Positions 25,773-34,350 of a stretch of DNA of 64,000 bases are shown here, one piece after another (positions within the stretch are counted from its first letter, which is position 1; each line of letters opens with the position of its first letter). The notes beneath the pieces were generated by a model. It did no database searches. It was not told where the DNA came from and was given only the letters and a program-made list of their open reading frames with translations. Location: NCBI GenBank assembly GCA_011389895.1, contig JAABTN010000001.1, forward strand, positions 124,001 to 188,000, read 5' to 3'. Origin of the DNA: Maritimibacter sp. (GTDB taxonomy: Bacteria > Pseudomonadota > Alphaproteobacteria > Rhodobacterales > Rhodobacteraceae). The position numbers were made by a program, and so were the translations under genes.

Positions 25773-26672
25773 TCACGCGCTCAGGTCCTCCGCCAGCATG
25801 TCGACGAAGCGCTCGGCACTGTGCGATAGCGTATGGCGGCGGCGGGTTACAAGGCCAGCGGCGCGGGTGATGACCGGATCGACAAGCCGTATTCTGCGGA
25901 TGCCGGGTGCGGGCTGGGCGTGGGCGAGGCGACTGGGGAGGACGGCCAACCCTATGTTACAGGCAGACATCCAGGCAGCACTTCCCAAGAAGCCGACTTC
26001 CGCGACGACGCGGGGCCGGATGCCGAGTTTGACCAGCGTGGTTTCGACCATGCCGCGCACACCGTAGTCACGACGCGACAGGATAAGGGGTTCATTTTCA
26101 AGTTCACGCCATCCCACGCTGTCGCGGTCGGCAAAGGGGTGGTCCGAGGCGCAAATGATGCACAGGGGATCGTGGTGCAGGCTTACCCAGTCGAGCGCGG
26201 ACTTATCCTCGGGCTCGGTCCCGATCCCGAAATCCGCCCGCTGTTCGATGATGTTTGAATAGAACTGGTCCGGCGCGCAGTCGTCGAGGATCAGGCTTAC
26301 CGCCGGATAGGATTCGCGATACCGGCGCACCGTATCCGGCAAGAGGGTCAAACCCGTCGCCGGGGTCGCGGTCAGCCGGATGCGGCCACGTTCCAGGTCA
26401 CGAAGCCCCCGAATGGTTTCTTCGACCGTCGACAGATCGCCCAGAATACGGTCGACCAGACCGATCACGCTTTCTGCAGCATCGGAGGGCGACAGAGACC
26501 GTGTGGTGCGGTCGAAAAGTGTTGCGCCCAATACGGTTTCTGCCTGCCTTACAAGGACACTGGCCGCTGATTGCGTGATGTTGAGCGCTTCGGCGGCCGC
26601 CGAGATCTGGCCTGTGCGGTAGACCTGCTGGATTGCCCGAAGCTGTTTCAGAGTGAGGCTTGATACCGACAT
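25773..26672 (-). CDS. LysR-family regulator divergent from the TAXI-TRAP cluster
   Basis: The 299-residue protein has a LysR N-terminus (LKQLRAIQQVYRTGQISAA, then ALNITQSAASVLVRQAETVLG) and a substrate-binding-like effector domain with GRIRLTATPATGLTLLP. It is divergent from the TRAP solute-binding gene, 131 bases away, so it most likely controls the uptake and decarboxylase/monooxygenase operon. A dyad (ATTCAT-N7-ATGAAT) lies just upstream of its start. Confidence 0.87.
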   Translation of the reverse strand: MSVSSLTLKQLRAIQQVYRTGQISAAAEALNITQSAASVLVRQAETVLGATLFDRTTRSLSPSDAAESVIGLVDRILGDLSTVEETIRGLRDLERGRIRLTATPATGLTLLPDTVRRYRESYPAVSLILDDCAPDQFYSNIIEQRADFGIGTEPEDKSALDWVSLHHDPLCIICASDHPFADRDSVGWRELENEPLILSRRDYGVRGMVETTLVKLGIRPRVVAEVGFLGSAAWMSACNIGLAVLPSRLAHAQPAPGIRRIRLVDPVITRAAGLVTRRRHTLSHSAERFVDMLAEDLSA

Positions 26673-26680
26673 GATTTTTC

Positions 26681-26699
26681 ATTCATTTTTTTCATGAAT
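26681..26699. promoter_or_regulatory. Putative LysR operator upstream of the TAXI-TRAP operon
   Basis: ATTCAT (26681-26686), seven bases, then ATGAAT (26694-26699) form a perfect 6-bp dyad in an AT-rich tract nine bases upstream of the LysR start codon and about 105 bases before the TRAP gene. Placement and symmetry fit a LysR autoregulatory site. Confidence 0.5.
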
Positions 26700-26803
26700 A
26701 GATTAAAAGAATTCGATTTTGTTATCAAGCGTCCCGGTCTAGCCTTTCGTCACGCGCCCCGTTGAACAGTGAATGAAACTTCGGGCGCAAAGGGAGGACT
26801 GAT

Positions 26804-27811
26804 ATGTTTATGAAAATCAAAGGGCTCGCTTTTGCGGCCTGCGCCATTGCGGCGACTGGACTTTCAACGACCGATGCCGACGCCCAAGGGCGTGTGACGA
26901 TCGGGACCAATCCGCAGGGCTCGCTCTACTACACCATCGGCAGCGGCATCGCGGCTGCATTGCAGGAGGCAATGCAGCGCCAAGTGACCGTGCAGCCGTT
27001 TACCGGCTCGTCCGTCTATCTTCCGCTGATTTCGGCGGGCGAGGTCACAGTCGGGCTGAACTCGGCCATTGATGCGGGCGGCTGGTATAGTGGTGCGACC
27101 TCGGGCGAAGCACTGACCGATCTTCGCGTGCTGGCGCGCCTGTGGCCCTTGCGTCAGGCATACGTCACCCGCGCTAACGACGACATGACCGAAGTGAAAG
27201 ACCTCGCAGGGAAACGCACGGTCGTGGATATGACCGCGCTCACCGGCGTGACGGCGGTGAACCGTGCTACCATTCAAGCAGGCGGTCTGTCGCTGGATGA
27301 TGTGGAAGCGGTGGAAGTGTCCGGTCTCAAGGCGGGCCTCGATGCGCTGGTTGAAGGCAACCTGGATGCGACCGCAGCCGCCATCGGTATTCCGCTGACA
27401 CAGCAGGCGAACGCGTCCATTCCGGGCGGTATTCGGTATCTGAGCCTGACCGGTGAGAACGCGACCGAAGCCTTCTTTTCGGAGACCCTTCCGGGGGTCT
27501 ATCCGCTTGAAGTCGGACCCAACCCCGCGATGCCAGAAATCACCGAGCCGGTCGTTGTCTCGGCTTACGATATTTTCCTGACGACGAGTGCGGCGCTGTC
27601 GGATGAAGAGGCGACCGCTGTTCTGACGGCGCTTTACGAGGCCTTCCCGCAGTTGCGCGAAGATTATCCGCCGCTGCGTGGCGGTGCGCAGGACGCATTG
27701 GGGAGCGCGACCAACACGGTGCCCTATCACCCCGCCGCCGTTGCCTTTTTCCAGGAAAAAGGTTTGTGGACCGACGCGAACGATACCCGCGAAGCAAGTT
27801 TTAGCGAGTAA
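26804..27811 (+). CDS. TAXI-family TRAP transporter solute-binding protein
   Basis: The 335-residue periplasmic protein has a Sec signal peptide (MFMKIKGLAFAACAIAATG, cleavage near ADAQ) and the TAXI fold (VTIGTNPQGSLYYTIGSGIAAAL, AITVQPFTGSS-like segment, and DLAGKRTVVDM). TAXI proteins deliver small carboxylates to fused TRAP permeases. The context of decarboxylase and flavin monooxygenase genes suggests an aromatic carboxylate. ATG 26804 follows AGGGAGGACT. A strong stem-loop separates it from the permease gene. Confidence 0.9.
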   Translation: MFMKIKGLAFAACAIAATGLSTTDADAQGRVTIGTNPQGSLYYTIGSGIAAALQEAMQRQVTVQPFTGSSVYLPLISAGEVTVGLNSAIDAGGWYSGATSGEALTDLRVLARLWPLRQAYVTRANDDMTEVKDLAGKRTVVDMTALTGVTAVNRATIQAGGLSLDDVEAVEVSGLKAGLDALVEGNLDATAAAIGIPLTQQANASIPGGIRYLSLTGENATEAFFSETLPGVYPLEVGPNPAMPEITEPVVVSAYDIFLTTSAALSDEEATAVLTALYEAFPQLREDYPPLRGGAQDALGSATNTVPYHPAAVAFFQEKGLWTDANDTREASFSE

Positions 27812-27820
27812 TTGGCTGGC

Positions 27821-27867
27821 GGCGGCGGCCAAGGCCCGGCCCGGGCCGCCGCCCCATGTATTTTTTA
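27821..27867 (+). terminator. Intercistronic stem-loop with T-tract between TRAP binding protein and permease
   Basis: GGCGGCGGCC (27821-27830) pairs perfectly with GGCCGCCGCC (27844-27853), and a TATTTTTTAA tract follows shortly. The structure resembles a leaky terminator or mRNA-stabilising element that would keep the binding protein more abundant than the membrane subunit. Confidence 0.6.
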
Positions 27868-27922
27868 ATTCCGATGAACGCCCACAGTGTTCATCGCCCC
27901 TCGTATCACCCCGGAGCTTTTG

Positions 27923-29842
27923 ATGCGCGTCTTTGCCGCCATTCTTGCCGCGTGCCTTCCTCTGCTCGGTATCGCCTGGATCTTCAACCTGCCCGAGATG
28001 TTCGGGCAGGTGTATATCACCGAGCAATACCTCGCGGTGATCCTTGGCCTGACGGTGCTGGCCGGTCTGGTGCTCAAACGTCAGCCGCCCGTTCCGTTCG
28101 CTGTGGATCTTCTGTTTGGCATCGGCGCGCTTGCGGGCTGGTGGTGGCTTGCGCTGAATTATCAGGACTGGCTCTTGGACCCGGTCAATCGGGGGCCCGA
28201 GAAATGGGTGCCCGCCGTGATCGGCATTGTCGGGCTATTCGAGGCGACCCGGCGACATTGCGGTCTGGTTCTGAGCCTGCTTGGCGTCGGCTTCATGGTC
28301 TATGGCTTCATTGGCCATTTCGCGCCGGGCATTTTCGAGGCCGCGTATCTCTCGCCGCCGCGATACCTTCTTTACGTTTACAATGACTCGAACGGCGTGC
28401 CGGGGTTGGTGCTTGGCGTTGGTGCGACGCAGATCTTGGGGTTCATCGTCTTCGGTGCCGTCCTGACCGGTGTCGGAGGCTCGGCGGCGATGACCGACCT
28501 CGCCATGGCTGCGATGGGGCACCGGCGCGGAGGCCCGGCCAAGGTCGCGATCTTTGCCTCGTCGCTCTTTGGCACGCTCTCCGGTTCGACCGTGGCGAAT
28601 GTCATGTCCACCGGGGTGGTGACGATCCCGATGATGAAGAAAAGTGGCTGGCCGTCACGCTATGCGGGTGCCATCGAAGCGGTGGCCTCCAACGGGGGTC
28701 AGATTGCACCGCCCGTCATGGGCGCAACCGCCTTCATCATCGCCGAATTCTTGCAGATTCCCTATGCCCAAGTGGTGCTTGCGGCACTTCTGCCCGCCGC
28801 CTTTTATTACCTCCTGCTCTATCGTCAGGTGGACAGCTATGCCGCCGCGAATGGTCTGCACGGTGAGCCGCGCGAGACGCTTCCGCGCATGGGGGCGGCC
28901 CTTAAGGGCAGCGCGCCCTTGGTCCTGCCGCTTGGCGTGTTGATGTATTTCCTGTTCTGGCTTGGATACGCGCCCGGTAAATCGGCGCTTTATTCGTCCG
29001 GGGCGGCTCTTGCCCTCTATCTCGCCACCAAGGGTCGCGCCCTTTCGGGTTTGAAAGAGCTTCCGGGTATCCTGGTGCGGGCGGGTGAAACGCTGATCCC
29101 GATCCTGCTTGTCTGTGCCGTTGCGGGCATCATCATCGGCACCATCAACGTGACGGGGCTTGGCTTCGCGCTGACCCTCGCGCTTGGCAAGATCGCCGAG
29201 CTTGGTGGGGTGTTTCCGCTCTTGGCCACGACCGCAGTGATCGCCATCGTTCTGGGGGTCGGGATGCCGACGTCCGGGGTTTACGTGGTGGTCGCGGTGC
29301 TTTTGGCGCCTGCCTTGGTGCGCAACGGGATCGACATCACCTCTGCACATCTCTTCATTCTCTATTTCGGCCTGCTGTCCATGCTGACACCGCCGGTCGC
29401 CATCGCAAGCTATGCGGCGGCCTCGATCGCCAAGAGCGACATGTGGCAGACCGGCGTGACCGGGGTGCGGCTGGCGTTTGTGGCCTATCTTTTGCCCTTC
29501 GTCTTCGCCTTCAACCCGGCTCTGATCATGAACGGCACATGGCTTGAGATCGGCGTGTCTTGCATCACGGTCTACGCGGGCGGGCATGTATTGGCCGAAG
29601 TGCTTGCGCGCAAAAGCGCCTTTGGGGGCGGCTGGTCACGCTGGGCCGCTGCCGCTGGCGGGCTGCTTCTCTTCAGCGCCACTGCCATTGTCGCCCCGGC
29701 GACCCCTTGGGCCATTGGCGCGGCGCTTATCGGCATCGCGCTTTTGATCCTTCTCGCTGTTCAGTCCCGTCGCGGGGCCGCGCCGCAAACCGAAATTTCC
29801 AATGAAACCCTGAACAAAGGAGCGAAAGATGCCCGATCATAA
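27923..29842 (+). CDS. TRAP transporter fused permease (DctQM-type, TAXI partner)
   Basis: This 639-residue polytopic protein combines the small and large TRAP membrane subunits, as is usual for TAXI systems. Landmarks are FGTLSGSTVANVMSTGVVTIPMMKK, AVASNGGQIAPPVMGATAF and VLGVGMPTSGVYVVVAVL, all characteristic of the DctM ion and substrate path. Transport is driven by a sodium or proton gradient. The ATG at 27923 follows CCGGAG and starts with a membrane helix; a GTG 36 bases upstream is less likely. The next gene overlaps its 3' end, so the transporter and decarboxylase are co-expressed. Confidence 0.9.
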   Translation: MRVFAAILAACLPLLGIAWIFNLPEMFGQVYITEQYLAVILGLTVLAGLVLKRQPPVPFAVDLLFGIGALAGWWWLALNYQDWLLDPVNRGPEKWVPAVIGIVGLFEATRRHCGLVLSLLGVGFMVYGFIGHFAPGIFEAAYLSPPRYLLYVYNDSNGVPGLVLGVGATQILGFIVFGAVLTGVGGSAAMTDLAMAAMGHRRGGPAKVAIFASSLFGTLSGSTVANVMSTGVVTIPMMKKSGWPSRYAGAIEAVASNGGQIAPPVMGATAFIIAEFLQIPYAQVVLAALLPAAFYYLLLYRQVDSYAAANGLHGEPRETLPRMGAALKGSAPLVLPLGVLMYFLFWLGYAPGKSALYSSGAALALYLATKGRALSGLKELPGILVRAGETLIPILLVCAVAGIIIGTINVTGLGFALTLALGKIAELGGVFPLLATTAVIAIVLGVGMPTSGVYVVVAVLLAPALVRNGIDITSAHLFILYFGLLSMLTPPVAIASYAAASIAKSDMWQTGVTGVRLAFVAYLLPFVFAFNPALIMNGTWLEIGVSCITVYAGGHVLAEVLARKSAFGGGWSRWAAAAGGLLLFSATAIVAPATPWAIGAALIGIALLILLAVQSRRGAAPQTEISNETLNKGAKDARS

Positions 29843-30875
29843 CCCAAACCCGCCCTATAAACGGATCGCCACGGAGGAAGCGTGGCTTCCGCAGGAGATC
29901 ATGGACCTCTACCGGGCCGAAGTGCGCGACAAGGACATTAACGAACCGGGCTTTCAGGCGCTCTGGGGCTTTTTCGCAGGCGACAACCCGATTGCGAAAG
30001 ACCACAACCGCCGCATCGTCGATCTGGGCGAGGAACGGCTGGCCGATATGGACAGGGCCGGCATCGACATCGCGGTTCTGTCCCTCTCATCGCCGGGGGT
30101 TCAGATTTTCGACGCGGCCACGGCGACAAGCCTTGCCCAGCGCGCAAATGACGAACTGTCCGAAGGAATTGCCAAGAGCCCGGACCGTTTCGTCGGTCTC
30201 GCCGCGTTCTCACCGCTCGACGCCGAAGGGGGCGCGAAGGAGCTTGAGCGCGGGGTCACGAAGCTTGGCCTGCGCGGTGGTATCCTGAACTCCCACACGC
30301 TTGGCACCTATATGGATGATGAGAAATACTGGGCCGTTTTCGAAGCCGCCGAAGCGCTCGGCGTGCCGATCTACCTGCACCCGAACACGCCGTCGCCGCA
30401 GATGTTGGAGCCGTTCCTGTCGCGTGGTCTTGACGCCGCCGTGTATGGCTTCTCCTGCGAGACCGGGCTGCATGCGCTGCGCCTGATCGTGTCGGGTCTG
30501 TTCGATCGTTTCCCGAAGCTTCAGATCGTTCTGGGTCATACGGGCGAGGCGTTGCCGTTCTGGCTCTATCGTCTCGACTTCATGCACACGCGCTTGTCGA
30601 ACTCGAACCGGTATCCGGGTGTTGGGCCGCTCAAGCGCAAGATGTCGGACTACTTGCGCGAGAACTTCTATTACACCTCGTCGGGTGTCGGTGATCCGAA
30701 ACCTGTCATGTATGTGCAGGATGTGATCGGCGCGGACCGGATGATGTATGCGATGGATTATCCGTGGCAGTACGTCGTCGAAGAAACCGCATATTTCGAC
30801 GCCATGCCGGTGCCGCCCGAAACGCTCAAAGCGTTTTATGAGGACAATGCACGCAAGGTCTTCGGCATCAAATGA
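29829..30875 (+). CDS. ACMSD-superfamily amidohydrolase, o-hydroxybenzoate decarboxylase type (LigW/resorcylate-like)
   Basis: The 348-residue TIM-barrel protein has the metal set of non-oxidative aromatic decarboxylases: the Glu pair at 16-17 (ATEEAW, in place of the HxH motif), His184 (YLHPNTP), His237 (LGHTGE) and Asp310 (AMDYPW). Gamma-resorcylate and 5-carboxyvanillate decarboxylases share this pattern. The LVSGLFDRFPKLQIVLGHTGE-type region and the DYLRENFYYTSSG segment strengthen the match. The likely reaction is loss of CO2 from an ortho-hydroxybenzoate imported by the preceding TRAP system, giving a phenol for the following monooxygenase. The precise substrate is unknown. The gene overlaps the permease gene by 14 bases. 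Confidence 0.82.
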   Translation: MPDHNPNPPYKRIATEEAWLPQEIMDLYRAEVRDKDINEPGFQALWGFFAGDNPIAKDHNRRIVDLGEERLADMDRAGIDIAVLSLSSPGVQIFDAATATSLAQRANDELSEGIAKSPDRFVGLAAFSPLDAEGGAKELERGVTKLGLRGGILNSHTLGTYMDDEKYWAVFEAAEALGVPIYLHPNTPSPQMLEPFLSRGLDAAVYGFSCETGLHALRLIVSGLFDRFPKLQIVLGHTGEALPFWLYRLDFMHTRLSNSNRYPGVGPLKRKMSDYLRENFYYTSSGVGDPKPVMYVQDVIGADRMMYAMDYPWQYVVEETAYFDAMPVPPETLKAFYEDNARKVFGIK

Positions 30876-32521
30876 CGGAGCTTTCGGCAGACATCTTGAT
30901 TGTTGGCGCGGGTCCGGTGGGATTGACGCTGGCGATGGAGCTGGACCGGCGCGGGGTTTCCTCGCTGGTCGTGGAAGAGCGGTCTGCGGGTGAAGCCCCC
31001 AGCGTGAAGTGCAACCACGTATCGGCGCGCTCCATGGAGATTTTCCGCGGCCTTGGTATCGCCGACCGCATCCGCTCTGCCGGTCTGCCGGATGACTATC
31101 CCCACAGCGTCAGCTACCGGACCACACTCACGGGGCGCGAGATCACCCGTGTTCCCATCCCGTCACGCGCGGGGCGGGAGCGCGGGGATCCCGGGCCGGA
31201 TACCGATTGGCCGACGCCGGAGCCGCCGCACAGGATCAACCAGATTTTTCTCGAACCGATCCTGTTCGAGGCTGCGCTGGAGCGTAGCGGTATCGAGGTG
31301 GTGAATGAGGCCAGTGTGACCGGTTTTACCGATTACGGGGATCATGTCGTGGCGACGATTGTCCGGGAAGATGGCCAGACCCAATTGGCAAAATGCAGGT
31401 ATCTGGTGGGCTGCGATGGCGGCAGGTCTCAGGTCCGGCGCGAAATTGGCGCATCGCTGCATGGCGATGCCGTCGTGCAGCGGGTGCAATCGAGCTATAT
31501 TCGCGCGCCCGGATTGATCGGGAAGATGGAGGTGCCGCCGACATGGGGCATGTTCGCTTATAATCCGACGCGGACAGGGGTGGTCTACTCCATCGACGGG
31601 CGTGAGACATGGCTCGTGCACAATTATCTGCGCGATGAAGAAGAGGATTTCGACAGTGTCGACCGGGATTGGGCCATTCGCCAAATCCTCGGCGTGGATG
31701 AGGCTTTCGCGTATGAAATCCTCGCCAATGAGGATTGGTTCGGGCGGCGGCTGGTCGCGGACAAATTGCGCGAAGGAAATGTCTTTATCTGCGGTGATGC
31801 GGCGCATCTTTGGGTGCCTTATGCGGGCTACGGGATGAATGCGGGCATCGCGGATGCTCACAACCTGGCCATGCATATGGGCGGGGTATTCGCAGGCTGG
31901 GCCGCGCCGGACGCGCTCGACGCACACGAGGCCGAACGCCTGCCGATCACCGAGCAGGTTTCGCATTTCGCGATGAATCACGCGCATGAAATGGCCCGCA
32001 GACGCAAGGCTGTGCCGCCCGAGATCGACGATGACGCACCGGAAGGGGTGGCCGCCCGCGAGGCCGCGGGACGCGCGCTCTTTGATCTGAACGTGCAGCA
32101 ATATTGCTGTGCCGGTCTGAACTTTGGCTACTACTACGAAGGGTCACCGGTGATTGCGATGGACGGCACCCCGCCGCCCTATTCAATGGGCAGCTTCACG
32201 GCGTCGACCGTGCCCGGCGCGCGGCTACCGAATGTTGCGATGGGCGATGGCCGGTGGCTTTATGACGTTCAAGGCCCGGGCTTCGCGCTGGTGCGCACCG
32301 ACCCTTCGGTTGAGGCAGAGCGCTTGTTGAACGCGATGCGGGGGGCTGGCATCCCGGTTACGTTGATCGACCTCTCCAACGCTCCCGCACCATACGCGGA
32401 AGCTCTCGTGCTTGCGCGTCCTGACAACCATATCGCGTGGCGTGGCCATACCGTCCCGACCGATCCGACCGCATTGATCGATACCCTGCGCGGCGTGCGG
32501 ACGGCGGAGGCGATCGCATGA
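30872..32521 (+). CDS. FAD-dependent aromatic monooxygenase
   Basis: The 549-residue class A flavoprotein hydroxylase has ILIVGAGPVGLTLAMELDRRG (FAD ADP-binding), LVGCDGGRSQVRREIG (DG motif) and VFICGDAAHLWVPYAGYGMN (GD motif), plus a C-terminal thioredoxin-like region. Relatives hydroxylate phenols or 3-(3-hydroxyphenyl)propionate. Its start overlaps the decarboxylase stop (ATGA), and its own stop overlaps the next amidohydrolase start. The product of decarboxylation is therefore probably its substrate, and a hydroxyquinol-type product would feed the upstream ring-cleavage genes. That link is inference from context. Confidence 0.86.
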   Translation: MTELSADILIVGAGPVGLTLAMELDRRGVSSLVVEERSAGEAPSVKCNHVSARSMEIFRGLGIADRIRSAGLPDDYPHSVSYRTTLTGREITRVPIPSRAGRERGDPGPDTDWPTPEPPHRINQIFLEPILFEAALERSGIEVVNEASVTGFTDYGDHVVATIVREDGQTQLAKCRYLVGCDGGRSQVRREIGASLHGDAVVQRVQSSYIRAPGLIGKMEVPPTWGMFAYNPTRTGVVYSIDGRETWLVHNYLRDEEEDFDSVDRDWAIRQILGVDEAFAYEILANEDWFGRRLVADKLREGNVFICGDAAHLWVPYAGYGMNAGIADAHNLAMHMGGVFAGWAAPDALDAHEAERLPITEQVSHFAMNHAHEMARRRKAVPPEIDDDAPEGVAAREAAGRALFDLNVQQYCCAGLNFGYYYEGSPVIAMDGTPPPYSMGSFTASTVPGARLPNVAMGDGRWLYDVQGPGFALVRTDPSVEAERLLNAMRGAGIPVTLIDLSNAPAPYAEALVLARPDNHIAWRGHTVPTDPTALIDTLRGVRTAEAIA

Positions 32522-33486
32522 TCGTTGATGTTCATACGCATATGGTGACGGAAGACTACCTCGACCTTCTGCGCCGGGAAGGGGGGCCGACTTACGCCTT
32601 CCGAACGTTGCCGAGCGGCGGTGAAGTGATCGACAAGGCGGGCGTGCCGTTCTTCACGCTTCTGCCCCCGATGTGGGATTTCGATCAGCGTATCCGCGAT
32701 ATGGACGCGGCCGGCGTGGACGTGGCGGTGATCTCGCTGACGTCGCCAAATGCGATATTCGCGGACACGGAATTAAGCCGCAAAGCAGCCTGGATGATGA
32801 ACGATGCTTTTGCCGAGGCGCGCACGGCCCACCCGGATCGCCTTCGCTGGTTCGCGTCGCTTCCGTGGACCGACACCATGGCAGCGGTCGAAGAGTTGGG
32901 GCGTGCCGTGAAATTGGGAGCGTCGGGCGTGATCGCGGTCGCGACCGTGGACGGCGCCCCTTTGACCGATCCGGCCTATGCGCCGATTTGGTCGGCCATC
33001 GACAAGGCCGGGTTGCCGGTCTTCTTGCACCCTTCGGTGCCGCCCGGTGAAAAGGCGTTGGGTCTGGATCAATACAACCTGTCACCACCTGTCGGCTTCG
33101 TCTTCGACACGACCCTCGCCATCAGCCGGATGCTCTATGACGGGTTTTTCGAACGCTACCCGAACCTGCGGATGATCCTGGCGCACGGCGGCGGCACCTT
33201 GCCGTTTCTCATCGGGCGTCTGGACCATTGTCACCAAAATATCCCGGCCTGTAGCACGGGCACCAATCATCCACCGTCAGACTTCCTCGACCGGTTTTAC
33301 CTCGACAGTGTCGTGTTCACCAAAGGTGCTCTCGACCTTTGTATCGAGACGGTTGGCCCCGACCGCATTCTGTTTGGTTCCGATTATCCGCACAACATCG
33401 GCGATATGGCAGGGCGGCGAGAATTGCTCGAAGCGAATTCGACGCAGCACCGGAAAACGGCGGCCGACCTGTTCGGCCTGGGATAG
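32518..33486 (+). CDS. Amidohydrolase of the ACMSD family with canonical HxH metal site
   Basis: The 322-residue protein has the metal residues His6 and His8 (DVHTH), His171 (FLHPSVPP), His223 (LAHGGG) and Asp289 (GSDYPH), matching 2-amino-3-carboxymuconate-semialdehyde decarboxylase and relatives. It could decarboxylate a ring-cleavage product or an aromatic acid, or hydrolyse a related compound. It is the last gene of the TRAP/monooxygenase operon and starts inside the monooxygenase stop codon. Two different ACMSD-type enzymes flanking one monooxygenase suggest two decarboxylation or hydrolysis steps in one route. Confidence 0.83.
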   Translation: MIVDVHTHMVTEDYLDLLRREGGPTYAFRTLPSGGEVIDKAGVPFFTLLPPMWDFDQRIRDMDAAGVDVAVISLTSPNAIFADTELSRKAAWMMNDAFAEARTAHPDRLRWFASLPWTDTMAAVEELGRAVKLGASGVIAVATVDGAPLTDPAYAPIWSAIDKAGLPVFLHPSVPPGEKALGLDQYNLSPPVGFVFDTTLAISRMLYDGFFERYPNLRMILAHGGGTLPFLIGRLDHCHQNIPACSTGTNHPPSDFLDRFYLDSVVFTKGALDLCIETVGPDRILFGSDYPHNIGDMAGRRELLEANSTQHRKTAADLFGLG

Positions 33487-34061
33487 ATAAATCTTCGCAA
33501 CGCCTGGAAAGAGAACGGCACGGAGGATGTTCCCGCCCCGATGTTTGGTCGCGCACCTCTGCGCCGTCAGGATGTTTCCTTGAGCTTATCACGCTTGGCG
33601 CCATCATCGCCGATCGCTTCTCCAAATTGGTTCACCGCCGGGGCCAAAACGGGGAGGCGCATGGATCTCGGTGACGACCTACGTAACCTGATACATCGGG
33701 AACGCATCCGGGGCCCCGCGACCAGCAGGTTTTGAAAATTCGCCCGCCAGAACATGAAACTTTGACGAGGTCCACCGCGCGCTGAGCCTACATTCTTCCC
33801 CATAGGCTATGGGCTATTGTGGCCCCAACAATCGCTCAAGCTCACGCAGCTGACGGGTTGATGACCATATACATCGCGTTCCCAGTTCCGTGACGCCCCG
33901 CGCCAAGGTCGCAGCACCATTCCACAATTGCTACCACAGAACGAAAGCCCGCGTGCGGACCGACAAAAAGCCGGACAATTGGAAAATTCGCCATTCGTTT
34001 GAGTATTCCAGCGATCCAACCCAAGCCATTTATGCCAAACTGATCCGAGAAGAGTGGATAT
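33487..34061. other. 575-base region without a supported gene, next to tRNA-Ser
   Basis: No frame here looks like a real protein. A short minus-strand reading (RQLRELERLLG near 33826-33858) recalls coiled-coil segments of IS3-type OrfA proteins but is too short to call. The interval lies between the last catabolic gene and the 3' end of tRNA-Ser, the kind of place where integrated elements leave scars. Confidence 0.4.
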
Positions 34062-34151
34062 TGGCGGAGGAGGTGGGATTCGAACCCACGGTACGCTTTC
34101 ACGCACGCCGGTTTTCAAGACCGGTGCATTCGACCACTCTGCCACTCCTCC
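34062..34151 (-). tRNA. tRNA-Ser with UGA anticodon
   Basis: Read on the minus strand the 90-base gene has a GGAGGAG/CTCCTCC acceptor stem, discriminator G, encoded CCA end (34062-34064), T-arm GGTTCGAATCC, a long variable arm typical of class II tRNAs, and an anticodon loop CTTGAAA giving anticodon TGA. Its 3' end points left, toward the catabolic region, and the SPOR-dacC-tmk block lies on its 5' side. Confidence 0.96.
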
Positions 34152-34350
34152 GGGTCGGGTAGCAGGTAGCCTGCCTTTCGTGATTCTGGAAGCGTGTCCT
34201 TTCGGGCGGGGTCTGCGGCGTGTCGCCCGGGCGGATGCAAAGGCTTCCCACGGGGCGCGGGACGCGTTACACTGCCCCAAAACAGGTGCCTGAAGGCACG
34301 ACCATACGAGCAGCGCGGCTTTTGCAGGGTCGCAATCAGGGGCAAGAGAC

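Noticed and set aside
33800-33870. Possible IS3-type OrfA remnant (RQLRELERLLG reading on the minus strand)
   Set aside because: About 13 residues with a stop right after; no matching inverted repeats, OrfB or DDE motif nearby.
34054-34293. Short protein frame reading through the tRNA-Ser region
   Set aside because: This is the familiar artefact of translating a tRNA-Ser gene (GIRTHGTLSRTPVFKTGAF pattern).
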